Assembly (NCBI GenBank): GCA_002344525.1
Contig: DDTJ01000075.1
Span: forward strand, 1 to 64,000
Direction: 5' to 3'
DNA length: 64,000 nucleotides
Origin: Akkermansiaceae bacterium UBA2367
GTDB taxonomy: Bacteria; Verrucomicrobiota; Verrucomicrobiia; Verrucomicrobiales; DEV007
The notes under the pieces were generated by a model, which ran no database searches, was not told the DNA's origin, and worked only from the letters and a program-made list of their open reading frames with translations. This document shows, in pieces, positions 51,029 through 59,853 of this stretch; the first letter of the stretch is position 1, and each line of letters starts with the position of its first letter. Position numbers and translations under genes: made by a program.

Positions 51029-54000
51029 TCACTCCACCTTCATCACGCCGTTCATCACCATCCAATGCCCTGGGAAGGTGCAGAGGTAGGGGTAGTCGCC
51101 CTTCTCCGCCGGGGCGTCGAAATGGATCGTGAACTCGCCCTTCGGATTGACCATGTCGGTCCAGACGAGCGCCTCGTCGGACTCGGGCACGTAGTGGCGG
51201 GCGAGTCCCTGCGGGTCGGTGATCATGAGGTTGCACAACTCGCCGAGCTTCTGGAGGCTGCCAGGTTTGGCGAGGAGCCAGTTATGCGGGACGAGGTCGG
51301 GGTTCTTGAAGACGAGGGTGATCCGTTCGCCCGCCTTCACCCGGAGCTCCTTCTGCACGAATTGCAATCCCACGTCCGCATCCACGACGATCTCGCGTCC
51401 TGCCGCGCCGCCGGCCCAGGGATTCGGCTTCGAAGGAGCGGGCGCGACCAGGCCGATCTGCGCGGCGTGGTGCGTCTTCGGAATCTTCGTGTAGCCGGGG
51501 AAAGCGGTGTAGGGCTCGCCTAACTCGTGGACGGTCAGGAAGAGATCCTGCCCCGTGCCGAGGCGGAGGTGGACCTGTCCCGCCGGAAGGATCTGCGGGA
51601 TCTCGACGAAGATCGCATTGCCTCCGTCGAGGCGCTGCACGCTGCGGACCTCCAGCGGGTCGTGGCCGGGGGTGTCGGGATGGTGCAGGGAATATTCCGG
51701 CGAACCGTAGGCGGCGCTGTATCGGTAGGTCCAAGTCTGCGCGAAGGTCTTCGCCGCCTCCGCTGCGGATTCGGGAAGGGCTTCGTCGAAACGCACGAGC
51801 ACCCCGTTCTCCCGTGTCTCGAAGGCGATTGGCACGGGCGCGCCTCCGGTGAAGCGGACGCGCTGGAAGCAGCCGTCGAGCGGCGTGTAGGTGCCCCAGC
51901 CCTGCAAGCCGGTCACGTAGAGCTGCCCGTCGCGGGGATGGAAGCGGGCGCATTGCGGGCCGGAGTCGAAATTCCCCGTGATCCGCAGCGCGGCGGCCTG
52001 CCAGCGGTCCTTCACCTTCTCGCGCATCACGAGCCAGGCGCTGCCGCCGCCGGAGGAGAGGTGGACGAGGTTGCCGTCGCCCGCGAGCGCCTGCCACGCC
52101 TCGCCGGAGACGAAGGCTTGGCTGCTCGCGGAGTTGTCCTCGCCGCGCGGCAGGTAGAGCAGGACGGGCTCAGGGGCTTTGCCGTCCTTCGGTCCGCCCG
52201 CGCCGAAGTGCGCCCCTTCGTTCGCTCCGAGTTCGACTTGGCAGAGGCTCGTTGCGGGCGTCCAGTCGCCTTCCTGCACGCTGGTGGTGAGGAAACGTCC
52301 GTCGGGGGAGAGACCGAGGCCGTTCGGATTGCGGAATCCGGTGGCGAGGACTTCGAGCGAGTCGTCGCGATTCACACGGCAGAGTCCTTGGTTGCCCGAG
52401 GTGAAATACCAGCGCCCCTCGCCGTCGAGCTCCAAGCCGACGAGGAAGTCGTGCCCGCCGGGCGAGGTTTGCATCGCCTTGGTGACGCATTCGTGGAAGT
52501 CGGCCTCGTCGTCGCCGTTGAGGTCGTGGAGGCGGGTGATCTGGTCGCGGCCGAGGACGTGGATTTTCCCCTCGACGATCTTCATCCCGAGCGGCTGGTG
52601 CAGGCCGGTGGCGAAGCGCTTCCAGCGCACCTTCTCCAAGGTCTCGTCGATGCCGCGCGCGAGCCAGACTTCTCCGGTCATCGTGGTGACCGCCGCGCTG
52701 CCGTCGTCGAAGAAGTCGTGCGCGGTGAGGAAGAAGAGCGTCCCGTAGGGATTGTCGAAGGGCACGGCGATGCGGTCGGTCGCGAAAGGCTGCTGGGTTC
52801 CGACCTCGCCCTTCGTCTCGATCCACTGCGGCCATTGCGCGGGACCGCCTTTCGTGAGCGCTGCGAGCGCCTCCTCCGCGTCGCCTCGAGCGTTCAGGTA
52901 ATGCGTGCGGCCATCGGCCTCGTAGGCGAAGACGACCTCCTTCCCGTGACGGTAGAAGCCGAGGTAGCGACCCTGCCGTTTCCCCTCGGATTTCGCGACG
53001 ACCTCCCCGTCCATGGGTGCGCCGGACATGAAGCCGTGGCGGTGGTCGTTGAGCCTGACAAAGCCACCTTTCCAGACCACCGGGAAGCTCAGGGTCTCAG
53101 GATCGAAGACGGCGGCGCGGTCGTCGAAGCGCACGCAGACGCCCTTCGGCAAGGTGAGTCCCGCGCCCTTGAAGACGCCGCTGAAGAGATTCCCGAGATC
53201 GCCCTCGGCCCAGCGTCCGTCCTTCCAGGTGACTTGGTCGTTCTGGTTGCCCCAATGGCCCTGCTTGCCGCCGTCGAGCCCGGTGAAGGGAGGGATCAAG
53301 GCGGGGGGCGGGTCCGCGTCGAGGAAGGCGAGGGCCTGCTTTCCGTAGAAATCGAAGACGCGCTCGCGGTTCACCGTTTCGCGCCAATGCTCGTTCGTCG
53401 CGGGATCGAGGGGGGCGGGATCGGGCGCGAAGGGGGCGGGGACGGGCGCTTTCGCTCCTCCCGTGAGCGCGTCGAGGTCGTCGAAATTCCACAGGCCGAG
53501 GGTGTTGTCCATGCGCTCGCGCGAGGCGTTGCCGGGGCGGGGGCGCATCACTCCGCGCGAGAGGCGCGCGTCGTCGAGGATTCCGTCGCAGCCGATCCCG
53601 CCTTCGACGAGGCGGCCGAAGGCGATGGACTCCACATTGGCGTGCCGAACGAGTCCTTCGCTGGCTCCGGTCGGCTTTTCGAGCACCTTCTTCCCGTCGA
53701 TCCAGAGGGTCACGAGCGCCTGGTCCACGCTGGCGACCAAGTTGTGCCATTTCCCGTCGCAGACATCGACGCCGGAGTCATAGTCCCCGCCGCGTCCGGG
53801 CAGATAAAGCGCCAAGGTGCCGCGCTTCGCATGGGTGTAGAGCTCCCAGTGCGTGCCTGCCGACTTCGGATTGCAGGCGACGAGGATGTTGTATCGCTCC
53901 TTGCCTTCCAGTTTTGCCCGGCATTCGATGGTGAAGGGTAGGGTGTGGTATTCCGCATCGCCATCGAGGACGAGACCCCCGGAAAGCGCCGATCCAAAGG

Positions 54001-54955
54001 CCCCGTTCAAGGAAGCGACGCTCTCCGCCTCCCGAACTTCGGATTTCGGATTCCGGGTTTCGGATTTCCCTCCCTCCGACCAAGTGCGGTATGTCGGCTT
54101 CTCGGCGGGCGGATTGTCGTCGAGTTGGGGCAGGAGCCAGGCGAGTCCGTCGAGGTTGTCGAGGAGCCGACCCTCGGCGTCCTCGTCCGTGTGGTTAAGG
54201 AGGCCGACGGGACCGCTGTAGCCGCTCGCGCGGAGCTGGCGCAGCACCTTCACGTCCTCGGTTCCGACGCCGAGGGGCAGGATTTTGCGGCCATTCTCGT
54301 CGCCCGCGACATCCATGCCGTTGAGGTTGAAACAGAGCAGCCAAGGCTTCATCGCCTCGATCGCGGCGGGGAGCCGATCGAGGTGGCTGTGGCCGTGGTG
54401 GAGGTTGTAGACGATGCCGACGTTCTCGATCTGGTGATGGGTCTTCAGGTGTTCGCAGACCGCGACCAGGTTCTCCGGCTCGCCGCCCCAGCCGCCGTGG
54501 TTGTAGAGGCCGACCTTGCTGCCGATCTTTTTCGCCTTCTCCAAGGCCGGAAGGAGGGCTTCGGCAGCGGACTTGACCTTCTCCTCCTGTGTTTCGCCCG
54601 AGGGCTGGAGCATGACCCAGATCTGGGGGCTGAGCCGGTGTTCCTCGAAAAGGGCGAGGGCCTCGTCATGGATTCCCCAGAAGGCGAAGAATTCAATGCC
54701 GTGTTTTTGATAGGCGAGGATCTCGCGTTCGAATTCGGGGACGTGCTCCTGCCGCCAGTCGTAGGCGATCTTCGTGAGGCCCAGTTTCGCGACCATCTCG
54801 GCGCGTTCCTCCGGGGAGCGCTTCTTCGCGTCGAAGGGCACGATGCACCAAGCCGCGAGATTGGATCGGTCGAAGAGATCCGTGGCGAGGAGCGGGTGGC
54901 CTACGAAACACGCGGAAAACACGGAAAGGAAAAGGAGAAGAGCGTTGGATCTCAT
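51029..54955 (-). CDS. Giant secreted protein: TIM barrel, LamG, beta-propeller and cupredoxin
   Basis: A 1308-residue exported protein. A signal peptide (about 1-24) precedes a sugar-isomerase-like TIM barrel (about 30-285: WCIVPFDAKKRSPEERAEMV, GKVG/GLYNHGGWGGEPENL), a LamG-type sandwich (about 320-490), a PVC-type domain (about 520-690), a beta-propeller (about 740-1050: TGLHQPLGMKIVEGKIHVLG, GFRNPNGLGLSPDGRF), and a C-terminal azurin-like cupredoxin with type 1 copper ligands His1224, Cys1292, His1297 and Met1301 (in PHNW and CTFPGHWMVM). Residues about 297-308 (SETRNPKSEVRE) are encoded by a TTCGGAT heptamer array. Probably acts on carbohydrate-linked redox chemistry in the periplasm. 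Confidence 0.9.
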   Translation of the reverse strand: MRSNALLLFLSVFSACFVGHPLLATDLFDRSNLAAWCIVPFDAKKRSPEERAEMVAKLGLTKIAYDWRQEHVPEFEREILAYQKHGIEFFAFWGIHDEALALFEEHRLSPQIWVMLQPSGETQEEKVKSAAEALLPALEKAKKIGSKVGLYNHGGWGGEPENLVAVCEHLKTHHQIENVGIVYNLHHGHSHLDRLPAAIEAMKPWLLCFNLNGMDVAGDENGRKILPLGVGTEDVKVLRQLRASGYSGPVGLLNHTDEDAEGRLLDNLDGLAWLLPQLDDNPPAEKPTYRTWSEGGKSETRNPKSEVREAESVASLNGAFGSALSGGLVLDGDAEYHTLPFTIECRAKLEGKERYNILVACNPKSAGTHWELYTHAKRGTLALYLPGRGGDYDSGVDVCDGKWHNLVASVDQALVTLWIDGKKVLEKPTGASEGLVRHANVESIAFGRLVEGGIGCDGILDDARLSRGVMRPRPGNASRERMDNTLGLWNFDDLDALTGGAKAPVPAPFAPDPAPLDPATNEHWRETVNRERVFDFYGKQALAFLDADPPPALIPPFTGLDGGKQGHWGNQNDQVTWKDGRWAEGDLGNLFSGVFKGAGLTLPKGVCVRFDDRAAVFDPETLSFPVVWKGGFVRLNDHRHGFMSGAPMDGEVVAKSEGKRQGRYLGFYRHGKEVVFAYEADGRTHYLNARGDAEEALAALTKGGPAQWPQWIETKGEVGTQQPFATDRIAVPFDNPYGTLFFLTAHDFFDDGSAAVTTMTGEVWLARGIDETLEKVRWKRFATGLHQPLGMKIVEGKIHVLGRDQITRLHDLNGDDEADFHECVTKAMQTSPGGHDFLVGLELDGEGRWYFTSGNQGLCRVNRDDSLEVLATGFRNPNGLGLSPDGRFLTTSVQEGDWTPATSLCQVELGANEGAHFGAGGPKDGKAPEPVLLYLPRGEDNSASSQAFVSGEAWQALAGDGNLVHLSSGGGSAWLVMREKVKDRWQAAALRITGNFDSGPQCARFHPRDGQLYVTGLQGWGTYTPLDGCFQRVRFTGGAPVPIAFETRENGVLVRFDEALPESAAEAAKTFAQTWTYRYSAAYGSPEYSLHHPDTPGHDPLEVRSVQRLDGGNAIFVEIPQILPAGQVHLRLGTGQDLFLTVHELGEPYTAFPGYTKIPKTHHAAQIGLVAPAPSKPNPWAGGAAGREIVVDADVGLQFVQKELRVKAGERITLVFKNPDLVPHNWLLAKPGSLQKLGELCNLMITDPQGLARHYVPESDEALVWTDMVNPKGEFTIHFDAPAEKGDYPYLCTFPGHWMVMNGVMKVE
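54038..54065. repeat. TTCGGAT heptamer array inside the giant CDS
   Basis: Four in-phase units: TTCGGAT, TTCGGAT, TCCGGGT, TTCGGAT. The same unit makes the outer arms of the elements at 5013 and 57580. Here it is translated on the minus strand as part of the giant protein, between the TIM barrel and LamG domains, without breaking the frame. Confidence 0.9.
54899..54929. repeat. Inverted repeat flanking the GxxExxY remnant, left copy
   Basis: About 31 bases that match, in reverse complement, the copy at 55186-55216 with only two differences. On the minus strand it contains CCGTGTTTTCCGCGTGTTTC and encodes part of the signal peptide (SVFSACFVG) of the giant protein. Confidence 0.85.
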
Positions 54956-55025
54956 GCCGGATCGATGGGGCTTTGGCTTGGATTCAAATTGGGGATTTGC
55001 TCCGGGATGGAGCGATCACTGAGGT

Positions 55026-55148
55026 TCAGGAAACGTTCGATCTCGACTTTCGGGAAATGGCCGAAGTTCCGCACCCCTTCTCCTTGTAGACCTCGAAATA
55101 AGCGCCGCGAATTTGGTAGCTCTCCTGCCGATATAGGATGTTGCCCAT
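55026..55148 (-). pseudogene. N-terminal remnant of a GxxExxY-family gene
   Basis: A 40-codon reading frame. Its first 27 residues match the start of GxxExxY proteins (the TIGR04256-type family): ILYRQESYQIRGAYFEVYKE, with the expected hydrophobic helix and the GxxFEVxKE(x)GxG pattern, then KGCG, after which the similarity ends and a stop follows at 55026. Intact members are about 120-135 residues, so most of the gene is missing. It lies between inverted copies of a 31-bp repeat (54899 and 55186), in a 298-base gap with no other gene. Confidence 0.65.
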
Positions 55149-55185
55149 GGCCGACACCATACAGGAACCGCCCAAGAATCAAACC

Positions 55186-55216
55186 CTTCCGTGTTTTCCG
55201 CGTGTTCCGTAGGCCA
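55186..55216. repeat. Inverted repeat flanking the GxxExxY remnant, right copy
   Basis: The partner of 54899-54929, in opposite orientation. The two copies enclose 256 bases containing the GxxExxY remnant. This copy is non-coding, between the remnant and the convergent end of the DUF2207-like gene. Confidence 0.85.
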
Positions 55217-55253
55217 TTCCGCCCAACTGGGTTCGGTCGCGCATCCAACCCGG

Positions 55254-56174
55254 TCAGGCGCGCCTTTTCCGCACCATCCTTATCACCAGCACGCCGAGCG
55301 CCCAGGCCAGCAGGATCGAGGAGAATCCGGCGAGGGGCAGCCTCGGATGCTGGCGCATCACTTGGAGCCATTGGCTTTTCATCGCGAACCCTGCGGAAGG
55401 CCAGGCGAGGTTGACGAAGAAGGTGCGGTCCTCGCCCATCGGCGTGGTGCTGCGGACGGAGAGGACGTTCCCAGCCGCTTCGGCGGCGACGGCGGGGCCA
55501 TGCCGCTCGGCGGCGGGATCGACTCCGGTGGCCGAAGGAGTGAAGCGCGAGAAGGCCACGCCCTCGGGCAGGCGGATCGTGGCCGAAGCCGCGTCGAGGG
55601 GAAGCCGGGGCAGGGGACCGACGAGATCGAAAATGGTCGAGAATTCGCCCTCGCCCCTGCGCCAATCGGCCCGCATGGACCCGCGGATGGCGTAGTCGTG
55701 GACGCGGTGCTCCAGTTCGCGTTCCGCCGAACCCACGTAAAGGGAGAGGAAGCCTTCCCCCCGCTCGACACGGAAGGGCTCGGGTTCGCCGTCGCGGAGG
55801 ACTTCGGCGACTTCGAGTTCGTTGTCGAGGATGAGCCCGCCTGGCCCGGAGAAGACGGTGAGGTAGTTCAATATCGGTCCCCGCCGGATCATCGACCCTG
55901 CCACGCCGAGGCGGAAACGCTGCTCGAAGGCGACGGTTCCATCGCGGCGGATCTCGTAGTCAGCTTCGAGGGAATGGAGACGCTCGTCGGGATGACGGGC
56001 AGGATGGGCCTGATCCTCGCCAGCCAACACGGCACCGCCGGACGCGATCCACACAATCGCGACGGTGAGATTCTGGAGGAAGGGCGGCAGGTTCAAGCCG
56101 CCAACGCTAGCCTCGATCCTTCCAGTTCGTCTCGAAAAATCGCGGAAATCACAGTTTTTCCAGCAATTTTCCAT
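55254..56174 (-). CDS. Exported DUF2207-like protein with C-terminal membrane helix
   Basis: A 306-residue protein. A hydrophobic segment near residues 32-50 (LTVAIVWIASGGAVLAGE) is probably a signal peptide; a beta-rich domain follows (LEADYEIRRDGTVAFEQRFRL ... IRRGPILNYL), which recalls the first domain of DUF2207 proteins, where YxIxxDGxVxVxExxxF is followed by an arginine-rich IxRxI segment; and a single C-terminal helix (about 280-300) ends in a basic tail RKRRA. The start at 56174 overlaps mpl by 26 bases; a TTG about 29 codons downstream, just ahead of the signal peptide, is an alternative. Cotranscription with mpl is likely. Confidence 0.7.
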   Translation of the reverse strand: MENCWKNCDFRDFSRRTGRIEASVGGLNLPPFLQNLTVAIVWIASGGAVLAGEDQAHPARHPDERLHSLEADYEIRRDGTVAFEQRFRLGVAGSMIRRGPILNYLTVFSGPGGLILDNELEVAEVLRDGEPEPFRVERGEGFLSLYVGSAERELEHRVHDYAIRGSMRADWRRGEGEFSTIFDLVGPLPRLPLDAASATIRLPEGVAFSRFTPSATGVDPAAERHGPAVAAEAAGNVLSVRSTTPMGEDRTFFVNLAWPSAGFAMKSQWLQVMRQHPRLPLAGFSSILLAWALGVLVIRMVRKRRA

Positions 56175-57537
56175 GGATTCCGTCGAATCCTCCGTTGCTG
56201 AACACGACGATCACGTCCCCGTCGCGGGCCTCGGCTTCGAGCCGGGAGACGATGGCGTCGGCGTCGGATTCGTAGAAAGCGGGCAGGCCGCGGTCGCGGA
56301 GGGTTTTCATGAGGAGGTCGGTGTCGAGCCGCTCGTCCTCGGCGAGGAGCCCGGCGCGGGCCACGGCGGCGAGGCAGACCCCATCCGCTTGGCCGAGGGC
56401 CTCGGCGAGGGTTTCCTGGAAGACGCGGCGGCGGGTCGTGTTCGAGCGCGGCTCGAAGACGGCCCAGAGCCTCGCGCCCTCGAAGCGGCGGCGCATCCCG
56501 GCGATGGCCTCGCGGATCGCGGTGGGATGGTGGCCGAAATCGTCCACGACGACGATGCCGCGGGCCGTGGTTCCCTTCACCTCCTGCCGCCGCTTCACGC
56601 TGCGGAAGGCGGCGACGGCGGCGCGGATGGCCTCGGGTGCGACCCCGGCGAAGCGGGCGGCGGTGATGGCCATGGCTGCGTTGCGGACGTTGTATTCGCC
56701 GTTCATCCCGGTCTCGTAGCGCTCGCCTTCCAACGTGAAGGCGGTGCCGTCGGGGCGGTAGTCGAGGTCGGTGAGACGGGCTTCGCAATCCGGGCCGAGG
56801 CCGACGCGCTTCATTGGGCTGTGGCCCTGCTTGGAGAAGACTTCGAGGGCGTTCGCGTCGTCGCCGTTGAGAAGGACGAGGCCGTTCTCCGGAACGAGCC
56901 GGGCGAGGTGGCCGAAGGTCCTCTTCACCGCGTCGAGGTTTTCGAAGATGTCGGCGTGGTCGAACTCCAAGTTGTTCACGATGACCAGCTCGGGCAGGTA
57001 GTGGACGAACTTGGAGCGCTTGTCGAAGAAGGCGGAGTCGTATTCGTCGCCTTCGAGGACGACGATCTCCGACCCGGCGAAACGCGCTCCTTGGCCGAGG
57101 TTCTCGGGGATGCCGCCGATGACGAAATCGGGGGAGAGGCCGGCCGATTCGAGAATCCAAGCGAGGAGGGAGGAGGTCGTCGTCTTCCCGTGGGTGCCGG
57201 AGACGACGAAGTTGCGTTTCCCCCGCAGGACCTGTTCGCGGAGCAGTTCGGGCAGGGAGACGTAGTGGAGCTTGCGGCGCAGCACCTCCTCGACCTCCGG
57301 GTTGCCGCGGCTCTGGGCGTTGCCGATCACGAAGAGGTCCACGTCGTCGGGCAGGTTTTCGGCCTTGTAGCCGTCGAGGATGGAGATGCCGCGTCCTTCG
57401 AGAAAGGACTTCATCGGGTCGTAGACCGAGGAGTCGGAACCGGTCACGCGCCAGCCCGCGTCGCGGAAGGCTGCGGCCACGGAACCCATCGCAGTGCCGC
57501 AGACGCCCATGAAGTAGAGATGTTGGTGGGAACTCAT
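56149..57537 (-). CDS. mpl: UDP-MurNAc:L-Ala-gamma-D-Glu-meso-DAP ligase (peptidoglycan recycling)
   Basis: A 462-residue Mur ligase. The start FMGVCGTAMGSVAAAF and GWRVTGSDSSVYDPM, the ATP loop SGTHGKTTTSSL, and in particular EYDSAFFDKRSKFVHY followed by NNLEFDHADIF are those of Mpl rather than MurC. The C-terminal FGHHPTAI and FEPRSNTTRR are shared by both. Mpl attaches the tripeptide recovered from old peptidoglycan to UDP-MurNAc and so needs DAP-containing wall. It is more than 29 kb from the dcw genes. The start at 57537 is the only one that keeps the glycine loop at residues 10-17. Confidence 0.93.
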   Translation of the reverse strand: MSSHQHLYFMGVCGTAMGSVAAAFRDAGWRVTGSDSSVYDPMKSFLEGRGISILDGYKAENLPDDVDLFVIGNAQSRGNPEVEEVLRRKLHYVSLPELLREQVLRGKRNFVVSGTHGKTTTSSLLAWILESAGLSPDFVIGGIPENLGQGARFAGSEIVVLEGDEYDSAFFDKRSKFVHYLPELVIVNNLEFDHADIFENLDAVKRTFGHLARLVPENGLVLLNGDDANALEVFSKQGHSPMKRVGLGPDCEARLTDLDYRPDGTAFTLEGERYETGMNGEYNVRNAAMAITAARFAGVAPEAIRAAVAAFRSVKRRQEVKGTTARGIVVVDDFGHHPTAIREAIAGMRRRFEGARLWAVFEPRSNTTRRRVFQETLAEALGQADGVCLAAVARAGLLAEDERLDTDLLMKTLRDRGLPAFYESDADAIVSRLEAEARDGDVIVVFSNGGFDGIHGKLLEKL

Positions 57538-57579
57538 GGCGGAGGTTTACGCTGGCTCGCTGGCGCTCGCAAATGCGAA

Positions 57580-57690
57580 ATCCGAAGCCCGAAATCCGAA
57601 ACGGCTTCGGGACCGCTGATTGGCGCTGATCTGCGCTGATTTTCTCAGCCCCAAAAATCAGCGAAAATCAGCGGTCGCCGTAGGCCAAAC
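57580..57690. repeat. Composite nested inverted repeat, copy 2
   Basis: Three heptamers ATCCGAA, GCCCGAA, ATCCGAA (57580-57600) are followed by the decamer series with perfect arms GACCGCTGAT (57611-57620) and ATCAGCGGTC (57667-57676). The order and most bases match copy 1 at 5013-5143, but the outer right heptamer arm is absent. It lies in the 256-base gap between the divergent mpl and cytochrome genes, so it must share that space with their promoters. Confidence 0.88.
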
Positions 57691-57793
57691 CCGGAATCGC
57701 CCGGCTGCGGTGGCTCCAGACGGCCCCTTATGGTCCGTTTTTGCACGCCAACACGGCAATTGACCGCTAAGCACCTTCGCGCGATGATCGCCC

Positions 57794-59776
57794 ATGAGTC
57801 ATTTCGTGAAGCACGGAGTTCCCCAAAAAACCTCGGTCAAACTGGCGCTCCTCATCGGCGTCGTCTGGGCCGCGCTGATCGGCGCGATCTGGTTCGCCTA
57901 CCGCAATGGGTCCGAGCCGGGGGGCTTCCTCCATTTCGTCGCCCGCTTCCACGTCCTCATCGTCCACCTGCCCATCGGCCTGATCTTCCTCGCCTTGGCG
58001 ATGGAGTTCCTCGGCTATTTCACCGCCTTCTCCCACCTCCGGCCCGCCCAGCCCTTCGTGCTCTGGCTGAGCTTCCTCAGCGGGATCGGGGCCACGGTGG
58101 TCGGCTACCTGTTGATGGAGCTTGAGGATTACTCGGGCCGTGCCATGGACATGCACCTCTATTTCGGGCTTGCCGTGGTCGTCCTCACCCTCGCCGCGCT
58201 GTTCTTCTCGTTGAAAGGGAAGCGCTTCCTCTCCGGTCTCGGCACGGCGGCGGCGGCCTTCGCGACAGGGGCGACCGGGCACTTTGGCGGGGCCATGGTC
58301 CACGAACCCAGCTACCTGACGCAATACGCGCCAGAGATGCTGAAACCGGCATTGCTCGCCGGCCTCGGCGAATCGGAAAAGCCTCACGGAGACGGGAGCG
58401 GCGAGGCGGCGCTCGAAAAGCCCATCGCCGAGCGGCTCGTCTACGAGGACTTCGTCGTCCCCATCCTCGACAAGACTTGCAACGAGTGCCATAACGAGAA
58501 CAAGACCAAGGGCAAGTTGCGCCTCGACACCCACGAGCTGCTCCTCGCCGGGGCCAAGGGCTCCGATTTCCCCACCGTGGTGCCGGGCAAGGCCGACGAA
58601 TCCGAGCTGATCGCGCGCGTGCTCCTGCCCCAGGACGACGACGAGTTCATGCCCCCGCAGGGGGATCCGCTCCAGCCCGCCGAAGTCGAATTGCTGAAAC
58701 TCTGGATCGCCGCTGGAGCCAAGGTCGAGACCACCGTGGCCGAACTCGGCGACGATCCCGCCATCGTCTCGACCGTGACCGAGGTCGCCGCGATCCATGC
58801 GGGCAAGGAGGCCCCAGTCCCGGCGGAAAGCCAGGCTGCGCCCGTCTCCCTCTGGGACAGCCTGCCTGCCGAGGAGCGGGCCACCCGCCTCGCTGACGTG
58901 AACGAAGCGGCGGAAAAATACCATTTCTCCGTGATGCCCGTCTCGGCCGAGGACGAGCGTTTGCGCGTCAATGTCATCAACGCGGCGAAGGATTTCGGCG
59001 ACGAGCAGCTCAAGCTCCTCGAACCCGTCGCCGGACGCGTCGTCTGGCTCGACCTCGCCCGCAGCCAGGTCACCGACGCGGGGATGAAGACGGTGCGCCT
59101 CATGCACGATCTGGAGCGGCTCCACTTGGAGAACACCGCCGTCACTGACTCGGGCGTCGCCGAGCTCGCCTCGCTCGCGAAGCTCGAATACATCAACCTC
59201 TACGGGGCCAAGGTGGGCAACGGGATTTTCGCGACCTTCGCCAAGCTGCCGAAACTGAAAAAGGCCTACGTCTGGCAGACCGCCGTCGATCCCGCCGAGG
59301 CGAAGGCTTTCGAACACAGTGTGAACCTCGAGATCAACACCGGGGTCGAACTCGCCGAACCACCGCCCGCGCCGCCCGCGCAGGAGATCAAGGGGAAACC
59401 TGAGGAGAAAAAGCCCGAAGTGCCGAAGCCAGCGGAGAAGAAGCCGGAGGCGCCCAAGCCCGCCGAGCCGGCCAAGGCGGACGCACCCAAGCCCGCCGAG
59501 AAGAAACCGGAAGCGCCGAAGGCCGAGGCCCCGAAGCCCGCCGCGCCGAACCCGGCCAACAATCCGGTCGACGCCCCCAAACCAGCGGCGGAAGCCAAGC
59601 CTGCGGAAGCCAAGCCCGCTCCCGCTCCGGCGGCGAAACCGGCGGAGCCTCAGCCAGCCGCACCGAAGCCGGAGGTTCCCAAGACCGAAGCGCCGAAACC
59701 GGCGGAACCTGCAAAACCCACCGAACAGCCGAAACCAGCGGCCCCAGCCCCCCAGCCGGAGAAGAAGGAGGCCTGA
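57794..59776 (+). CDS. DUF2231-cytochrome c-LRR membrane protein with Pro/Ala/Lys tail
   Basis: A 660-residue protein. Four or five transmembrane helices of a DUF2231-type domain (about 17-175, including RFHVLIVHLPIGLIFLALA) precede a planctomycete-type cytochrome c domain (CNECH at residues 229-233; MPPQGDPLQPAEVELLKLWI) and a leucine-rich-repeat-like segment (about 400-500: VTDAGMKTVRLMHDLERLHL, NTAVTDSGVAELASLAKL). The last 145 residues are a low-complexity tail of PKPAEKKPEAP units. The haem part faces the periplasm. The tail may span to or bind the cell wall. Typical of PVC bacteria; function unknown. It precedes a lipoprotein and the ResB/CcsA genes. Confidence 0.9.
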   Translation: MSHFVKHGVPQKTSVKLALLIGVVWAALIGAIWFAYRNGSEPGGFLHFVARFHVLIVHLPIGLIFLALAMEFLGYFTAFSHLRPAQPFVLWLSFLSGIGATVVGYLLMELEDYSGRAMDMHLYFGLAVVVLTLAALFFSLKGKRFLSGLGTAAAAFATGATGHFGGAMVHEPSYLTQYAPEMLKPALLAGLGESEKPHGDGSGEAALEKPIAERLVYEDFVVPILDKTCNECHNENKTKGKLRLDTHELLLAGAKGSDFPTVVPGKADESELIARVLLPQDDDEFMPPQGDPLQPAEVELLKLWIAAGAKVETTVAELGDDPAIVSTVTEVAAIHAGKEAPVPAESQAAPVSLWDSLPAEERATRLADVNEAAEKYHFSVMPVSAEDERLRVNVINAAKDFGDEQLKLLEPVAGRVVWLDLARSQVTDAGMKTVRLMHDLERLHLENTAVTDSGVAELASLAKLEYINLYGAKVGNGIFATFAKLPKLKKAYVWQTAVDPAEAKAFEHSVNLEINTGVELAEPPPAPPAQEIKGKPEEKKPEVPKPAEKKPEAPKPAEPAKADAPKPAEKKPEAPKAEAPKPAAPNPANNPVDAPKPAAEAKPAEAKPAPAPAAKPAEPQPAAPKPEVPKTEAPKPAEPAKPTEQPKPAAPAPQPEKKEA

Positions 59777-59853
59777 TCCCGCTTTCCCGCCAAAGGCCGG
59801 ATTCGAGCGCCGATCATGCCCTTGTGGTCGTATTCTTTTCCAACGGATACCCG

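Noticed and set aside
59310..59776. Minus-strand Gly/Ala/Ser-rich proteins over the Pro/Ala/Lys tail
   Set aside because: They are shadows of the low-complexity tail on the plus strand.
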